From positions 1-44,515 of the forward strand of contig NZ_SRID01000012.1 of assembly GCF_004684805.1 (NCBI RefSeq): DNA of 44,515 nucleotides, in the 5' to 3' direction. The stretch's first letter is position 1, and every line of letters starts with the position of its first letter. The translations under genes and the position numbers were made by a program. The notes under the pieces were generated by a model. That model saw nothing but the letters and a program-made list of their open reading frames with translations, was not told where the DNA came from and ran no database searches. Origin of the DNA: Streptomyces palmae (lineage in GTDB: Bacteria; Actinomycetota; Actinomycetes; Streptomycetales; Streptomycetaceae). Below are positions 1 to 9,918 of the stretch, piece after piece.

Positions 1-53
1 CGAGATCTACACTTATGCGATCGTCGGCAGCGTCAGGTGTGTATAAGAGACAG
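1..53. other. Illumina Nextera i5 adapter left on the contig end
   Basis: Bases 1-12 match the end of the P5 flow-cell sequence, bases 13-20 (TTATGCGA) match, as I recall, the Nextera XT v2 index S522, and bases 21-34 plus 35-53 match the read-1 adapter and the 19-base Tn5 mosaic end. There is one mismatch, G instead of A, at position 37. This is library sequence and not genome. Any protein predicted across it is an artefact, and genomic sequence starts at about base 54. Confidence 0.97.
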
Positions 54-462
54 CCCCCACGAAGCCCCCGACGCCTCCGAGGCGACGGACGACCTGGACG
101 CCGCCGCCGCCCTCACCGCCCACGGGCACCGGGTGCTGCGGGTCCTCCTGGACGAGCGGGCCTCCGCACTGCGCCGGCTGGTCATCGCCGAGGTGGCCCG
201 GCACCCCTCACTGCGCCCCGCCTGCGCCGACGGAGAGCCCCGGCAACTCGTCGACCGGCTCGCCGCACTGCTGCGCCACCACCACGAGCGCGGCGAGCTC
301 GACGTACCCGACCCCGCGTCCGCGGCCGGGCAGTTCACCGCCCTGGTGGTGCAGCAGGGACTGCACCGGTCGATGTACGGCACCCGCGCGCTCACCGAAC
401 CCGAGGCCGAGGCGATCTGCGCCCCGGCGGCGGACCTGTTCGTACGCGCCCACCGCAGGTGA
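54..462 (+). CDS. TetR-family regulator, C-terminal part only (cut by contig start)
   Basis: The open frame runs from the adapter junction to TGA at 460-462 and gives about 135 residues of ligand-binding domain. The N-terminal helix-turn-helix is lost beyond the contig edge. The pattern (alpha-helical, RRLVIAEVARHPSL, a loop, then an AGQFTALVVQQGLHRSMYG-type helix near the end) resembles the C-terminal domain of AefR/AcrR-like TetR repressors, so the missing part should be a DNA-binding domain of about 60-80 residues. The stop lies only 20 bases before the SARP start, so the two regulators were probably cotranscribed. The apparent start at 37 lies inside adapter sequence and is not real. Target and ligand are unknown. 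Confidence 0.8.
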
Positions 463-482
463 AGTGTGAGGAGGTGACATCC

Positions 483-1295
483 ATGGAGGTGAGCGTCCTC
501 GGCCCCCTGGCGCTGCACGGCGGCGCCCAGTCCGGGGTCCCGACGGCGATGAAGCCGCGCAAGGTGCTGGCCCTGCTCCTGCTCAACGAGGGCCGGGTGG
601 TGCCCGCCGCGGCCCTGATGAGCGAGCTGTGGGGCGGTGAGCCGCCGCGCACCGGCCCGACCACCCTGCAGACCTACGTCCTGCACCTGCGCAAACTGCT
701 CGCCCAGGCACTGGGCGTGCCGAGCGCCGAGGTCGCCCGCGACATCCTGCAGACCCGACCCGGCGGCTACTGCTTCGTACTGCGCTCCGGCCGCTTCGAC
801 GTCCACGTCTACCGCGACCTGGTGGCCGAGGCCGAGTGCGCCCTGGACGCGGGGGACGAACGCACCGCCGAGACCGCCTTCCGCCGCGCCCTCGCCGTCT
901 GGCAGGGCCCGGCCCTGGTCGACGTCGTCCATGGACGCCCGCTCCAGGCCGAGGTCGCCAGACTGGAGCAGTCCCGGCTCACCGTCACCGAGCGCAGCAT
1001 CGACACCCGGCTGCGCCTGGGCGGCCACCAGGAGGCGCTGAGCGACCTCGCCTCCCTGGTGGTGGAGCACCGCTTCCACGAGAGCCTGCACGGCCAGTAC
1101 ATGCTCGCCCTGCACCGCTCCGGCCAGCGGACCCGGGCACTCGCCGTCTTCCAGCGCCTCCGGCTGACCATGGCCGAGGAGCTCGGCCTGGAACCCTCCA
1201 CCCGCCTGCAACGCCTCCAGCAGGCGGTACTCGTCTCCGACCCCCGCCTCGACTACGAGACGGGCACACCGGGGCGAGGCCCGGTGGTGGCGTAG
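483..1295 (+). CDS. SARP/AfsR-type transcriptional activator (short form)
   Basis: This 270-residue protein begins with an OmpR-like winged-helix domain (residues about 1-95: VSVLGPLAL, MKPRKVLALLLLNEGRVV, then a TTLQTYVLHLRKLL recognition helix and GGYCF wing). A bacterial transcriptional activator domain of TPR-like helices follows (about 105-250, with EVARLEQSRL and EELGLEPSTRLQRLQQAVL). That order and length define the small SARPs, which usually activate secondary-metabolite clusters from direct heptameric repeats near -35. The ATG at 483 is chosen because AGGAGG at 469-474 sits 8 bases upstream. It follows the TetR fragment in the same orientation. No biosynthetic genes lie within this window, so its target is probably outside it or elsewhere. 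Confidence 0.92.
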   Translation: MEVSVLGPLALHGGAQSGVPTAMKPRKVLALLLLNEGRVVPAAALMSELWGGEPPRTGPTTLQTYVLHLRKLLAQALGVPSAEVARDILQTRPGGYCFVLRSGRFDVHVYRDLVAEAECALDAGDERTAETAFRRALAVWQGPALVDVVHGRPLQAEVARLEQSRLTVTERSIDTRLRLGGHQEALSDLASLVVEHRFHESLHGQYMLALHRSGQRTRALAVFQRLRLTMAEELGLEPSTRLQRLQQAVLVSDPRLDYETGTPGRGPVVA

Positions 1296-1447
1296 CGGGG
1301 CCCGCGTGGCCCGGTCGCGGGCGGGGTCAGCGGCTCGGGCGGCCCGCCGGGACCGGGCGGGTCACCGGCACGGGGGTGTGCCCGGAGGTACCCGTCTCAC
1401 GCTGCCGGACGAGCGCGCGGGCGCCGCGGCCGGGCCGGGCACCCGGG

Positions 1448-1627
1448 TCACTCGTCGTCTTCGTCGTCCAGCCGGGCCAGCCAGGTGGCCAGCCGCTCCA
1501 CCGGCACCTCGAAGTCGGGGTTGAGGTCCACGAAGGTGCGCAGCTGCTCGGCGAGCCACTCGAAGGTGATCTCCTCATCGCCGCGCCGCTTCTCCAGCTC
1601 CTCGATGCCGCGGTCGGTGAAGTACAA
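1448..1627 (-). CDS. Small conserved acidic protein, DUF6104-like
   Basis: This is a 59-residue protein with the motif YFTDRGIEELEKRRG, then FEWLAEQLRTFVDLNPDFEVP and an acidic LDDEDDE tail. From memory this is the DUF6104 family, small proteins of unknown function found widely in Streptomyces, where they usually begin at the YFTDRG motif. The TTG at 1625-1627 is therefore preferred over the upstream ATG at 1675, and a GGAG lies 6 bases before it. The gene diverges from the STAND gene across about 190 bases. Being amphipathic and acidic, it may be a protein-binding adaptor, but that is only a guess. Confidence 0.75.
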   Translation of the reverse strand: MYFTDRGIEELEKRRGDEEITFEWLAEQLRTFVDLNPDFEVPVERLATWLARLDDEDDE

Positions 1628-1647
1628 GGGGAGCTCCAGACGGGATG

Positions 1648-1761
1648 GGTGAACGTACGGATCCAGGATAAGCACCGCCGCCGGCGCGCATTCCCGTGCC
1701 GGCGCCGGACCGCGCTTTCCCGGACCCGCCCGGCACGCCGGGGCCGGGCGGTACGTTCACC
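1648..1761. repeat. Perfect 11-bp inverted repeat in a divergent promoter region
   Basis: GGTGAACGTAC at 1648-1658 is matched exactly by its reverse complement GTACGTTCACC at 1751-1761, 92 bases apart, in the intergenic region between the DUF6104-like gene and the STAND gene. Each copy sits near one start (20 bases upstream of the TTG at 1627, 55 bases upstream of the ATG at 1817). Paired, oppositely oriented sites could bind one regulator controlling both genes. Function is inferred from position only. Confidence 0.5.
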
Positions 1762-1816
1762 TGGTGCGGTTTCCGGCGGCGCGGCCGGGCCGCCGGCGGC
1801 AGGGGGAGAGGTGGCG

Positions 1817-4800
1817 ATGGACGACGAGACCGCGGCGGACGGGGCGGCGGGCGGCGGCGAGGCCGAGGGGTCAGGGGAGGCCGACCGGCTGCCCCGGGCC
1901 GCGGGGCGCGGGGAGCTGGTGGCCGCCCGAGAGGACGGTGGGCGGACCGGCCCGCTCCTGCCGATGAAGAGCGATCTGGCGCCGGAGTGCCGGGCCCTGG
2001 CCCTGCGGCTGCGGGAGCTGTTCAGCCCGATCGGCGTCTCGATCCGGGTGTACGCGCTGCGTACCCAGCAGTCTCCGGCGACGGTGGCGCGCTACCTCAG
2101 CGGTGCCCGGGTACCCCCCGCCGAGTTCGTGGACCAGCTGGCCGTCACGGCGGCCAAGGCCACCGGGCGGCCGGTGTCCGAGGAGGTGCTCGCCCATCTG
2201 CGGGACCTCCACAGGGAGGCGCTGCGGGCGACCGACAAGGTCGGCTGGGAACTCCAGCGGCTCCGCGACCGGCTGGCCGACGCGGACCGGCACCGGGAGC
2301 AGGCGGAGACCCTGGCCGAGGTACTGACCGACGCCCTGCGGGAGCGCAAGGCCCGGATCGCCGAGATGGAGGTGGACCAGCGGCGGATCGCCGCGGCGGG
2401 CGCCGCCGAACGGGAGGCGTACGGCGCGGAGATCGCGCGGCTGCGCGACACGGAGGAGGGGTTACGCACCGAGCGCGACCGGCTCCGTGCCGAGGTCACC
2501 CGGCTCCAGGACCAGTTGGACCAGGCCAGACGGCAGGTGATGGCCGCCGAATGGCGCTGCGACGAACTGGAGCACCAGCTCGCCACGGCCGAGGAGAAGG
2601 CGGCCGGTACCGCGATGTACGACCCCTACGCCGAGCAACTGGACCTGGCCGAGGAGCAGCGCGCGGTGGCCGAGCGCGAGGCGGAGCGGCTCAGGGCGGA
2701 GATGGCCTCGCTGCGCGCCGAGCGGGACGAGGCGGTACGGACGGCCGCCGAGGCGGCGCGGCTGGAGGAGGAGCGGAAGGCGGCCGAGCAGGCGCGGCAG
2801 GAGGAGGAGCGGGCGCGGAAGGCGGCCGATCGGGCACATCGGGAGCAGCGGCGGAAAGCGGGCGAGTGGGCACGCCAAGCGGCGACGCGGGCCTCGCAGG
2901 TGGCAGGGGAACAGGACGCCGAGCAGACGGCACCTGATTGGGGCATGGGGCAAGCGGTGCGGGACGAGGCCGAGCGGGAGCTGGCCCGGATGAGGGCGGG
3001 GCTGGCGAAACTGCGCGCCGAGCACGACCAGGAGGCATCGGCGCGCGCCGATGCCGCGCAGCGGGTGCTGGAGGAGCTGGGCCGGCACCAGACGGCCCAG
3101 GCGTGGGCCGCCGACCTGATGGCGCGCGGGGGGCTGGAGGAGGCGACCTTTACCGCCGAAGTCCTGGAGGAGATGGCCCGGTGGCGGGTGGACCGGGAGA
3201 CGGCTCGGAGCCGGACGGAGCGGGAGTTGGCCGCCGAGCTGATGGCGCGTTTGCTGGAGGGGGCGGAGGGCGACACCACCCCTGAGGAGTTGTGGGAGGT
3301 GATCGGTCTGCGGCCCGAGACCGCCAGGGAGCTCCTGCGGAACCTGGCCGCCGAGTCGCCGCAGACGCGGGTGGCGGAGGCGTGGCGGGTGGAGTCCGTC
3401 AGGGAGGGCCCGGCACGTGCGGAGTGGATGGCATCGGGCGAGGTCGTGGACGCGGAGATCGTGGCGGAGCCGGCCGCCGAGCCGGAGCCACCGGCCGATG
3501 AGCGGGTGCGGGTGCCGCGGGTCGCGGAGCCGGGGTACCCCGGTGAGTCGGCGGAGGCGCCCGCGGCCGGGGAGCCGGTGCTCCGCAACCCCCTGTTCGT
3601 CGGGCGCGAGGACCTGATCGAAGCGGTCCGGGCGCGCCTGGAGGGCGCGGATACCGAGGTCGGGATGTGTGTGCTGACCGGCCTGCCGGGGGTGGGCAAG
3701 TCGGAACTCGCGGCCGAGTACGCGCACCGGTACTCCGGCCGGTACGACCTGGTGCGGTGGATCGACCCGGCGCCCCTGGGGACGGTCCGGGAGCGGCTGG
3801 GCGCGATCGCCGCGGAGCTGGAGCGGCCCGCCGGGGGTGCGGGGGAGGAGCACGGGAGGAGGCCCGAGCGGCGCTGGCTGGTCGTGCTGGACGGGGCCGA
3901 GGACCCGTTCCTGGTGCGCGAGCTGCTGCCCAAGGGGCCCGGCCGGGTACTGATCACCTCGCGGAACCGCCGATGGGCGGGGCGCGGGGCAGATGTCCTG
4001 ACCGTGCCGGAGCTCCGGCGTGCCGAGAGCATCGCCTATCTGATGCGCGCCGCGGGCTCGGGCACCCCCGGGGAGCTGGACACGCTCGCCGATCGGCTGG
4101 GTGACCTCCCCCTGCTGCTCGTCCGGGCCGCGCGCCACATGGCCATCACCCTCACGGGGCCGGACCACCTCGCGCGACGGGTCGCCGAAGGCCATGGCCG
4201 GCATCCCGCGCTCGGCATCGAGCAGCTCTTCGGCCCGGTGCTGAACCGGCTCCGGGACCGTTCCCCCGGCGCGTACGACATGCTCCGCTGGTGCGCGCTG
4301 TTCGAGGACGGCGCGGTGCCGCTGGCGCTGCTGGATCCGCTGCTCGCTGCCCGGGACGCCGACGGACCGGTCGTCAGCCTGGTGCGCAAGTCGCTGCTCA
4401 ACCGCGACCTGGACCGAGAGGGGAGGCCGTATGTGTGGATGCACCGGGCCCTGCGGGCCGAGGTCAGGCATCGGATCCCGGCCGAGGAGCGGGCCAGGCT
4501 CACCGGCCGGATCCGGGCCGCGCTGATCGAGGCCGAGCCCGGTGACCCCGCGAGCCGCAAGAGCTGGGTCTGGTACGGGATGGTCACGCCGCACCTGGAA
4601 GCGGTGGGCGCGCTGGCGGACGCGGAGACCGAGGCGCTGGTGTTCGGCTGCGTACGGGTGCTGCACTTCCGCGGCCAGGCCCGGGCGGGAGTCGGGCTGG
4701 CGGAGCGGGCCCTGGCCGGTTGGCGGCGGCTGGGTGCGGACCACCCCCGGCTCAACGCGATGGCGGGTCTGCACACCACCCTGCTCCGGGCGGACGGGCG

Positions 4801-5836
4801 GTACCAGCGGGCCGAGGCGCTGGACCGGGCGGAGCTGGACCGCCAGCACGGGCTCGCCGGCGGCCCGCACCATCCCGAGACCCTGAACGCGCTCCGGGGG
4901 CTCGCCGCCGATCTGCGCGGCCTGGGCCGGTACGCGGAAGCCCACGAGCAGGCCGAGCTGGTCTACCAGGGCCGGCTGAGCACCCGGGGGCCGGACCACT
5001 GGGTCACCCATGCGGCGCGGCTGGAACTCGCCGACTCGCTACGGCTGCTGGGCCGCTACCGGGAGGCCCTGGAGCTGGACGAGGCCGGCGTGGAGGCGAT
5101 GCGCGGTCGCACCGGGGACGCCGCGGCCCAGGCGCTGCGGCTGCTGGGCCGGCAGGGGTGGGCGCTGGGACTGCGGCTGACCGGCGCCGGTCGGGCGCTG
5201 GCGGTGCAGGCACCGGTGGCGGAGGAGGCGCGCCGGCTCCAGGGCCCCGACAGCCCGCTGGCCCTGGGAGCCGAACTGGAGCTGGCCCTGTGCGAGCTGC
5301 GGCAGGAGGACCGGTCCCGGGGACTGGACCGGCTGCGGACGGTGTACGGAAGGGCGACCGAGCTCTTCGGGCAGCGCGCCCCGCTGACCCTGTTGGCGCT
5401 GGCCCACCTGGCGATGGCCGAGGCCCTGTACGGGCGGGGGGCGAGCGGCGGCGATCTCGCCGCGAGGTCGCTGGAGGGCTACCGGGCGGTGTTCGGCGGC
5501 GGCCATCCGTACACCCTGGGCGCGATGGCCAACCAGGCCATCACCGTCAGGATGGCCGGCGGGTACGAGGAAGCGGAGCGCCTGGGCCGGTTGGCCGGCC
5601 AGGGCTTCGAGGACGTGCTGGGGCCCGACCACCCCTGGACCCTCGGGGCTTTCTACAACCTCGGGGCCAGCCGGCTCGCGCGGGGCCGGACCCGGGAGGC
5701 CCACCAGCTCATGAGCGAAACCCACCTGCGGGCCGTGCGGTCCCTGGGCGCGGGGCATCCCCTGCCCCGGCTGATGCTGGAGCTGGGCCCTGGCAAGACG
5801 AACCCGCCCTGGCCCTTCGAACCGCTGCCCCTGTGA
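1817..5836 (+). CDS. STAND NTPase: HTH-like domain, long coiled coil, NB-ARC, TPR repeats
   Basis: This 1339-residue protein has a helix-turn-helix-like region at about 50-105 (VYALRTQQSPATVARYLSGARVPP). A very charged coiled coil of Glu, Arg and Ala follows at about 130-445, then a short helical segment. An NB-ARC-type NTPase has its Walker A at about 622 (GLPGVGKSE), Walker B near 688-694 (LVVLDGAED) and a sensor-like RVLITSRN. The last 400 or so residues are TPR-like helices with the GPDHPxTL signature. STAND proteins are signalling switches that oligomerise on ligand binding. No nuclease, TIR or protease effector is visible, so the HTH-like end may be the output. ATG at 1817 is preferred, with GGGGGAG 8-10 bases upstream; GTG at 1811 is possible. 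Residue 216 is a TTA codon (2462-2464), which predicts bldA dependence. Confidence 0.85.
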   Translation: MDDETAADGAAGGGEAEGSGEADRLPRAAGRGELVAAREDGGRTGPLLPMKSDLAPECRALALRLRELFSPIGVSIRVYALRTQQSPATVARYLSGARVPPAEFVDQLAVTAAKATGRPVSEEVLAHLRDLHREALRATDKVGWELQRLRDRLADADRHREQAETLAEVLTDALRERKARIAEMEVDQRRIAAAGAAEREAYGAEIARLRDTEEGLRTERDRLRAEVTRLQDQLDQARRQVMAAEWRCDELEHQLATAEEKAAGTAMYDPYAEQLDLAEEQRAVAEREAERLRAEMASLRAERDEAVRTAAEAARLEEERKAAEQARQEEERARKAADRAHREQRRKAGEWARQAATRASQVAGEQDAEQTAPDWGMGQAVRDEAERELARMRAGLAKLRAEHDQEASARADAAQRVLEELGRHQTAQAWAADLMARGGLEEATFTAEVLEEMARWRVDRETARSRTERELAAELMARLLEGAEGDTTPEELWEVIGLRPETARELLRNLAAESPQTRVAEAWRVESVREGPARAEWMASGEVVDAEIVAEPAAEPEPPADERVRVPRVAEPGYPGESAEAPAAGEPVLRNPLFVGREDLIEAVRARLEGADTEVGMCVLTGLPGVGKSELAAEYAHRYSGRYDLVRWIDPAPLGTVRERLGAIAAELERPAGGAGEEHGRRPERRWLVVLDGAEDPFLVRELLPKGPGRVLITSRNRRWAGRGADVLTVPELRRAESIAYLMRAAGSGTPGELDTLADRLGDLPLLLVRAARHMAITLTGPDHLARRVAEGHGRHPALGIEQLFGPVLNRLRDRSPGAYDMLRWCALFEDGAVPLALLDPLLAARDADGPVVSLVRKSLLNRDLDREGRPYVWMHRALRAEVRHRIPAEERARLTGRIRAALIEAEPGDPASRKSWVWYGMVTPHLEAVGALADAETEALVFGCVRVLHFRGQARAGVGLAERALAGWRRLGADHPRLNAMAGLHTTLLRADGRYQRAEALDRAELDRQHGLAGGPHHPETLNALRGLAADLRGLGRYAEAHEQAELVYQGRLSTRGPDHWVTHAARLELADSLRLLGRYREALELDEAGVEAMRGRTGDAAAQALRLLGRQGWALGLRLTGAGRALAVQAPVAEEARRLQGPDSPLALGAELELALCELRQEDRSRGLDRLRTVYGRATELFGQRAPLTLLALAHLAMAEALYGRGASGGDLAARSLEGYRAVFGGGHPYTLGAMANQAITVRMAGGYEEAERLGRLAGQGFEDVLGPDHPWTLGAFYNLGASRLARGRTREAHQLMSETHLRAVRSLGAGHPLPRLMLELGPGKTNPPWPFEPLPL

Positions 5837-5857
5837 GGGCCGGCCCCTGAAAAAGCC

Positions 5858-5896
5858 GGATGGCCCGGTCCCGCGGAACGCGGGACCGGGCCATCC
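5858..5896. terminator. Strong bidirectional hairpin between convergent genes
   Basis: An 18-bp perfect stem (5858-5875 with 5879-5896) closes a GAA loop. It lies 21 bases after the STAND stop and 29 bases after the kgd stop on the other strand. It has no T-run, as is usual in Streptomyces, and can serve both genes. Confidence 0.9.
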
Positions 5897-5925
5897 ACCG
5901 GTCTCGGAGGACCGTGGCTCGGAGG

Positions 5926-8900
5926 TCAGATCTCGAAGACCTCGTTGACCAACTGCTGCTGCTCCGCCTGGTGGCGCTTGTTGGAGCCGACCGCCGGGGA
6001 GGACGAGTGCGGGCGGGAGACCCGCACCAGGCGCTCGGCCGCGGGCAGGTCCGCACCGACCGACAGGTCGAGGTGGTCGATCAGGTTGAGCGCCACGAAC
6101 GGCCAGGCACCCTGGTTCGCCGGCTCCTCCTGGGCCCACACGAACTTCGCCGCGTTCGGGTACTTGGCGATCTCGGCCTGGAGCTCCGCGCCCGGCAGCG
6201 GGTACAGCCGCTCCAGCCGGATGATCGCGGTGTCGGTCACGCCCCGCTTCTGCCGCTCCGCCTCCAGGTCGTAGTAGACCTTGCCGGAGGTCAGGACGAT
6301 CTTGCGGACCGCCGACGGGTCGACCGTCTCGTCACCGATGACCGGCCGGAACGAGCCGGAGGTGAACTCCTCCGCCTTGGAGGCCGCGGCCTTGAGCCGG
6401 AGCATCGACTTCGGGGTGAAGACGACCAGCGGCTTGTGGTGCGGGTTGTGCACCTGCCAGCGCAGCAGGTGGAAGTAGTTCGACGGCAGGGTCGGCACGG
6501 CGACCGTCATGTTGTTCTGCGCGCACAGCTGGAGGAAGCGCTCGATCCGGGCCGAGGAGTGGTCCGGGCCCTGGCCCTCGTAGCCGTGCGGCAGCAGCAG
6601 GGTGACGCCGGAGTGCTGGTTCCACTTCTGCTCGGCGGAGGAGATGAACTCGTCCACCACGGTCTGCGCGCCGTTGACGAAGTCGCCGAACTGCGCCTCC
6701 CACATCACCAGCGCGTCCGGGCGGGCCAGCGAGTAGCCGTACTCGAAGCCCATCGCCGCGTACTCGCTGAGCAGCGAGTCGTAGACGGTGTAGCGGGCCT
6801 GGTCGTCGGTCAGGTAGAGCAGCGGGGTGTAGTCCTCGCCGGTCTCCCGGTCCACCAGCACCGCGTGCCGCTGGCCGAAGGTGCCGCGGCGGGAGTCCTG
6901 GCCGGAGAGCCGGACCGGGGTGCCCTCCATCAGCAGCGAGCCGATGGCCAGGGTCTCGCCCATGCCCCAGTCGATGGTGCCGTCCTCGATCATCGCGGCG
7001 CGGCGCTGCAGCTGCGGCAGCAGGCGCGGGTGCACGGTGACCCGGTCGGGGATGTTCACCTGGGACTCGGCGATCCGCTTGACGACCTCCTGGCTGACGG
7101 CCGTGTTGACCGCCACCGGGAACTCCGGCTCCGCCTCGGGCACGTGCGTCGGCGCGGGCTGCGCGATGGCCTCGCGGACCTCGGTGAAGACCTTCTCCAG
7201 CTGGCCCTGGAAGTCCTGGAGCGCCTGCTCCGCCTCCTCCAGGGTGATGTCTCCCCGGCCGATGAGCGACTCGGTGTACAGCTTGCGCACCGAGCGCTTC
7301 TTGTCGATCAGGTCGTACATCAGCGGCTGGGTGAAGCCCGGGTTGTCGGTCTCGTTGTGGCCGCGGCGCCGGTAGCAGATCAGGTCGATGACCACGTCCT
7401 TGTTGAACGCCTGGCGGAACTCGAAGGCCAGCCGGGCGACACGGACGACGGCCTCGGGGTCGTCACCGTTGACGTGGAAGATCGGCGCCTCGATCATGCG
7501 CGCCACGTCGGTGGCGTACATCGAGGAGCGGGAGGAGGCCGGGGCGGCGGTGAAGCCGACCTGGTTGTTGATCACGATGTGCACGGTGCCGCCGGTGCGG
7601 TAGCCGCGCAGCTGCGACATGTTGAGCGTCTCCGCGACGACACCCTGGCCCGCGAAGGCCGCGTCGCCGTGCAGCGCGATCGGCAGCACGGTGAAGTCGG
7701 TGCCGGCCTTGCCGATGATGTCCTGCTTGGCGCGGGCGACGCCCTCCAGGACCGGGTCCACCGCCTCCAGGTGGGAGGGGTTGGCGACCAGCGAGACCTG
7801 GATCTGCTCGCCGTCCAGGCCGGTGAAGGTGCCCTCGGCGCCCAGGTGGTACTTCACGTCGCCGGAGCCGTGCATCGACTTCGGGTCGAGGTTGCCCTCG
7901 AACTCCCGGAAGATCTGCGCGTACGACTTGCCGACGATGTTGGCCAGTACGTTCAGCCGGCCGCGGTGGGCCATGCCGATGACGACCTCGTCCAGACGGG
8001 ACTCGGCGGCCGCGTCGATCACCGCGTCCAGCAGCGGGATGACGGACTCGCCGCCCTCCAGCGAGAAGCGCTTCTGGCCGACGTACTTGGTCTGCAGGAA
8101 GGTCTCGAACGCCTCGGCCGCGTTCAGCCGGCGCAGGATGCGCAGCTGCTCCTCGCGCTCCGGCTTGGTGTGCGGGCGCTCCACACGGTCCTGGATCCAC
8201 TTGCGCTGCTTGGGGTCCTGGATGTGCATGAACTCGATGCCGGTGGTGCGGCAGTACGAGTCGCGCAGCACGCCCAGGATGTCGCGCAGCTTCATCATCG
8301 ACTTGCCCGCGAAACCGCCGACCGCGAACTCGCGCTCCAGGTCCCACAGGGTCAGGCCGTGCTCGACGATGTCCAGGTCGGGGTGCTTGCGCTGGCGGTA
8401 CTCCAGCGGGTCGGTGTCGGCCATGACGTGGCCGCGCACCCGGTAGGAGTGGATCAGGTCGAAGACCCGGGCGGCCTTGGTGACGTCGTCGTCGTGGCTG
8501 ACGTCGATGTCCCGCAGCCAGCGGACCGGCTCGTAGGGGATCCGCAGCGCCTGGAAGATGTCGTCGAAGAAGCCGTTCTCGCCCAGCAGCAGGTTGGCCA
8601 CGATCCGCAGGAACTCGCCGGAGGCAGCGCCCTGGATGGTCCGGTGGTCGTAGGTCGAGGTGAGCGTCATGACCTTGGAGACGCCCAGCTTGTTCAGGGT
8701 GTCCTGGGAGGTGCCCTGGAACTCGGCCGGGTACTCCATGGCGCCCACGCCCATGATCACCGACTGGCCGGGCATCAGCCGCGGCACCGAGTGCACGGTG
8801 CCGATGCCGCCCGGGTTGGTCAGCGAGACGGTGACGCCGGTGAAGTCGTCCATCGTCAGCTTGTTGGCCCGGGCCCGGCGGACGATGTCCTCGTACGCCT

Positions 8901-9684
8901 GCCAGAACTCGAAGAAGTCGAGCGTCTCGGCCTTCTTGATGGCCGCGACGACCAGCTGGCGGTCGCCGTTCGGCTTCACCAGGTCGATGGCCAGGCCCAG
9001 GTTGACGTGCGGCGGCTTGACCAGCGTCGGCTTGCCGTCCTTCTCCGCGAAGGACCAGTTCATCGACGGCATCGCCTTGATCGCCTGCACCATGGCGTAG
9101 CCGATGAGGTGGGTGAAGGAGACCTTCCCGCCCCGGGCCCGCTTGAGGTGGTTGTTGATGACGATGCGGTTGTCGAACAGCAGCTTCACCGGAACGGCGC
9201 GCACCGAGGTGGCGGTGGGCAGCTCGAGCGAGGCGTTCATGTTCTTCGCCACCGCGGCGGACGGACCGCGCAGGGTGAGGAACTCCGGCGCCTCGGCCGT
9301 GGTGGCCGCGGGCTTGGCGGCGGGCTTCTGCTCGGCCGGGACCGGCTTGGCGGCGGCCGGCTTGGCCGCGGGCTTGGCGGCCGGGGCGGCAGCCGGCTGG
9401 GCGGGCGCGGCACCGGCCGCCGGAGCGGCGGGGGCCTGCGCGACAGGAGCGGTGGCCCCGCTCACCGGCTGCTGCGGCGCGGCCACAGCGGAGCTGGTGT
9501 CCTGGCCCGGCTTGTAGTCGGCGAAGAAGTCCCACCAGGCTCGGTCGACCGAGTTCGGGTCCTGGAGGTACTGCTGGTAGATCTCGTCGACCAGCCATTC
9601 ATTGGCGCCGAACGCGGCAGCAGGGTTCTTCCCCTGCCCGTCCTGGTCGGTCGAGACACTGGTGTTCGGGGACTGTGGCGACAC
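5926..9684 (-). CDS. kgd: Multifunctional 2-oxoglutarate decarboxylase/dehydrogenase (E1 with fused acyltransferase domain)
   Basis: This 1252-residue actinobacterial fusion enzyme performs ThDP-dependent decarboxylation of 2-oxoglutarate and feeds the TCA cycle. Residues about 26-58 are the E1 N-terminal segment ([16 protein letters not shown]). An Ala/Pro/Lys linker (59-131) follows. Residues about 135-370 are an E2-like acyltransferase domain ending in [10 protein letters not shown]. The rest is the ThDP-binding and transketolase-like E1, with GDAAFAGQG near 670 and INNQVGFTA. Length and order match mycobacterial Kgd and its Streptomyces homologues. GTG at 9682-9684 is chosen because the family starts with a short SPQSP-type segment there; upstream in-frame codons look like leader. 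It is followed by a strong terminator and is probably monocistronic. In mycobacteria the FHA protein GarA inhibits it; no garA is visible here. Confidence 0.96.
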   Translation of the reverse strand: MSPQSPNTSVSTDQDGQGKNPAAAFGANEWLVDEIYQQYLQDPNSVDRAWWDFFADYKPGQDTSSAVAAPQQPVSGATAPVAQAPAAPAAGAAPAQPAAAPAAKPAAKPAAAKPVPAEQKPAAKPAATTAEAPEFLTLRGPSAAVAKNMNASLELPTATSVRAVPVKLLFDNRIVINNHLKRARGGKVSFTHLIGYAMVQAIKAMPSMNWSFAEKDGKPTLVKPPHVNLGLAIDLVKPNGDRQLVVAAIKKAETLDFFEFWQAYEDIVRRARANKLTMDDFTGVTVSLTNPGGIGTVHSVPRLMPGQSVIMGVGAMEYPAEFQGTSQDTLNKLGVSKVMTLTSTYDHRTIQGAASGEFLRIVANLLLGENGFFDDIFQALRIPYEPVRWLRDIDVSHDDDVTKAARVFDLIHSYRVRGHVMADTDPLEYRQRKHPDLDIVEHGLTLWDLEREFAVGGFAGKSMMKLRDILGVLRDSYCRTTGIEFMHIQDPKQRKWIQDRVERPHTKPEREEQLRILRRLNAAEAFETFLQTKYVGQKRFSLEGGESVIPLLDAVIDAAAESRLDEVVIGMAHRGRLNVLANIVGKSYAQIFREFEGNLDPKSMHGSGDVKYHLGAEGTFTGLDGEQIQVSLVANPSHLEAVDPVLEGVARAKQDIIGKAGTDFTVLPIALHGDAAFAGQGVVAETLNMSQLRGYRTGGTVHIVINNQVGFTAAPASSRSSMYATDVARMIEAPIFHVNGDDPEAVVRVARLAFEFRQAFNKDVVIDLICYRRRGHNETDNPGFTQPLMYDLIDKKRSVRKLYTESLIGRGDITLEEAEQALQDFQGQLEKVFTEVREAIAQPAPTHVPEAEPEFPVAVNTAVSQEVVKRIAESQVNIPDRVTVHPRLLPQLQRRAAMIEDGTIDWGMGETLAIGSLLMEGTPVRLSGQDSRRGTFGQRHAVLVDRETGEDYTPLLYLTDDQARYTVYDSLLSEYAAMGFEYGYSLARPDALVMWEAQFGDFVNGAQTVVDEFISSAEQKWNQHSGVTLLLPHGYEGQGPDHSSARIERFLQLCAQNNMTVAVPTLPSNYFHLLRWQVHNPHHKPLVVFTPKSMLRLKAAASKAEEFTSGSFRPVIGDETVDPSAVRKIVLTSGKVYYDLEAERQKRGVTDTAIIRLERLYPLPGAELQAEIAKYPNAAKFVWAQEEPANQGAWPFVALNLIDHLDLSVGADLPAAERLVRVSRPHSSSPAVGSNKRHQAEQQQLVNEVFEI

Positions 9685-9918
9685 GGCGGCAACCGCCCTC
9701 TTCCGCTTCCTTAGGTGGTGGACAGCGGGAATAAAGGCTACGCCTCTTCGGCGCCTTACGTGCAGGCCGCACAGGTCATCGTCGCGCAAGTCACATTGTT
9801 CGGCGGGTTTCGGGGTGTGAGATGGCGGGAAACACCCCTGGTTCCGCCGTGGTGGACCTGCGCGAGGAGCGACACCGAGCGGCGTCCACACGCCCGCATG
9901 TGGGTTTCCGCTCCGACC

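Noticed and set aside
836..1816. N-terminal extension of the STAND protein into the SARP and DUF6104 region
   Set aside because: The frame is open only by chance, overlaps the SARP gene, and the sequence there is Arg/Pro/Gly shadow translation. The first good ribosome-binding site is just before 1817.
1817..5836. FxsT-type protein of an FxSxx-COOH peptide system
   Set aside because: The NB-ARC/TPR architecture is similar, but no radical SAM gene or FxSxx-COOH peptide gene is nearby.
5860..9714. A 1284-codon open frame on the plus strand opposite kgd
   Set aside because: It is a GC-skew shadow of kgd: low-complexity Arg/Val/Leu/Asp translation, no family pattern, and kgd on the other strand is unambiguous.
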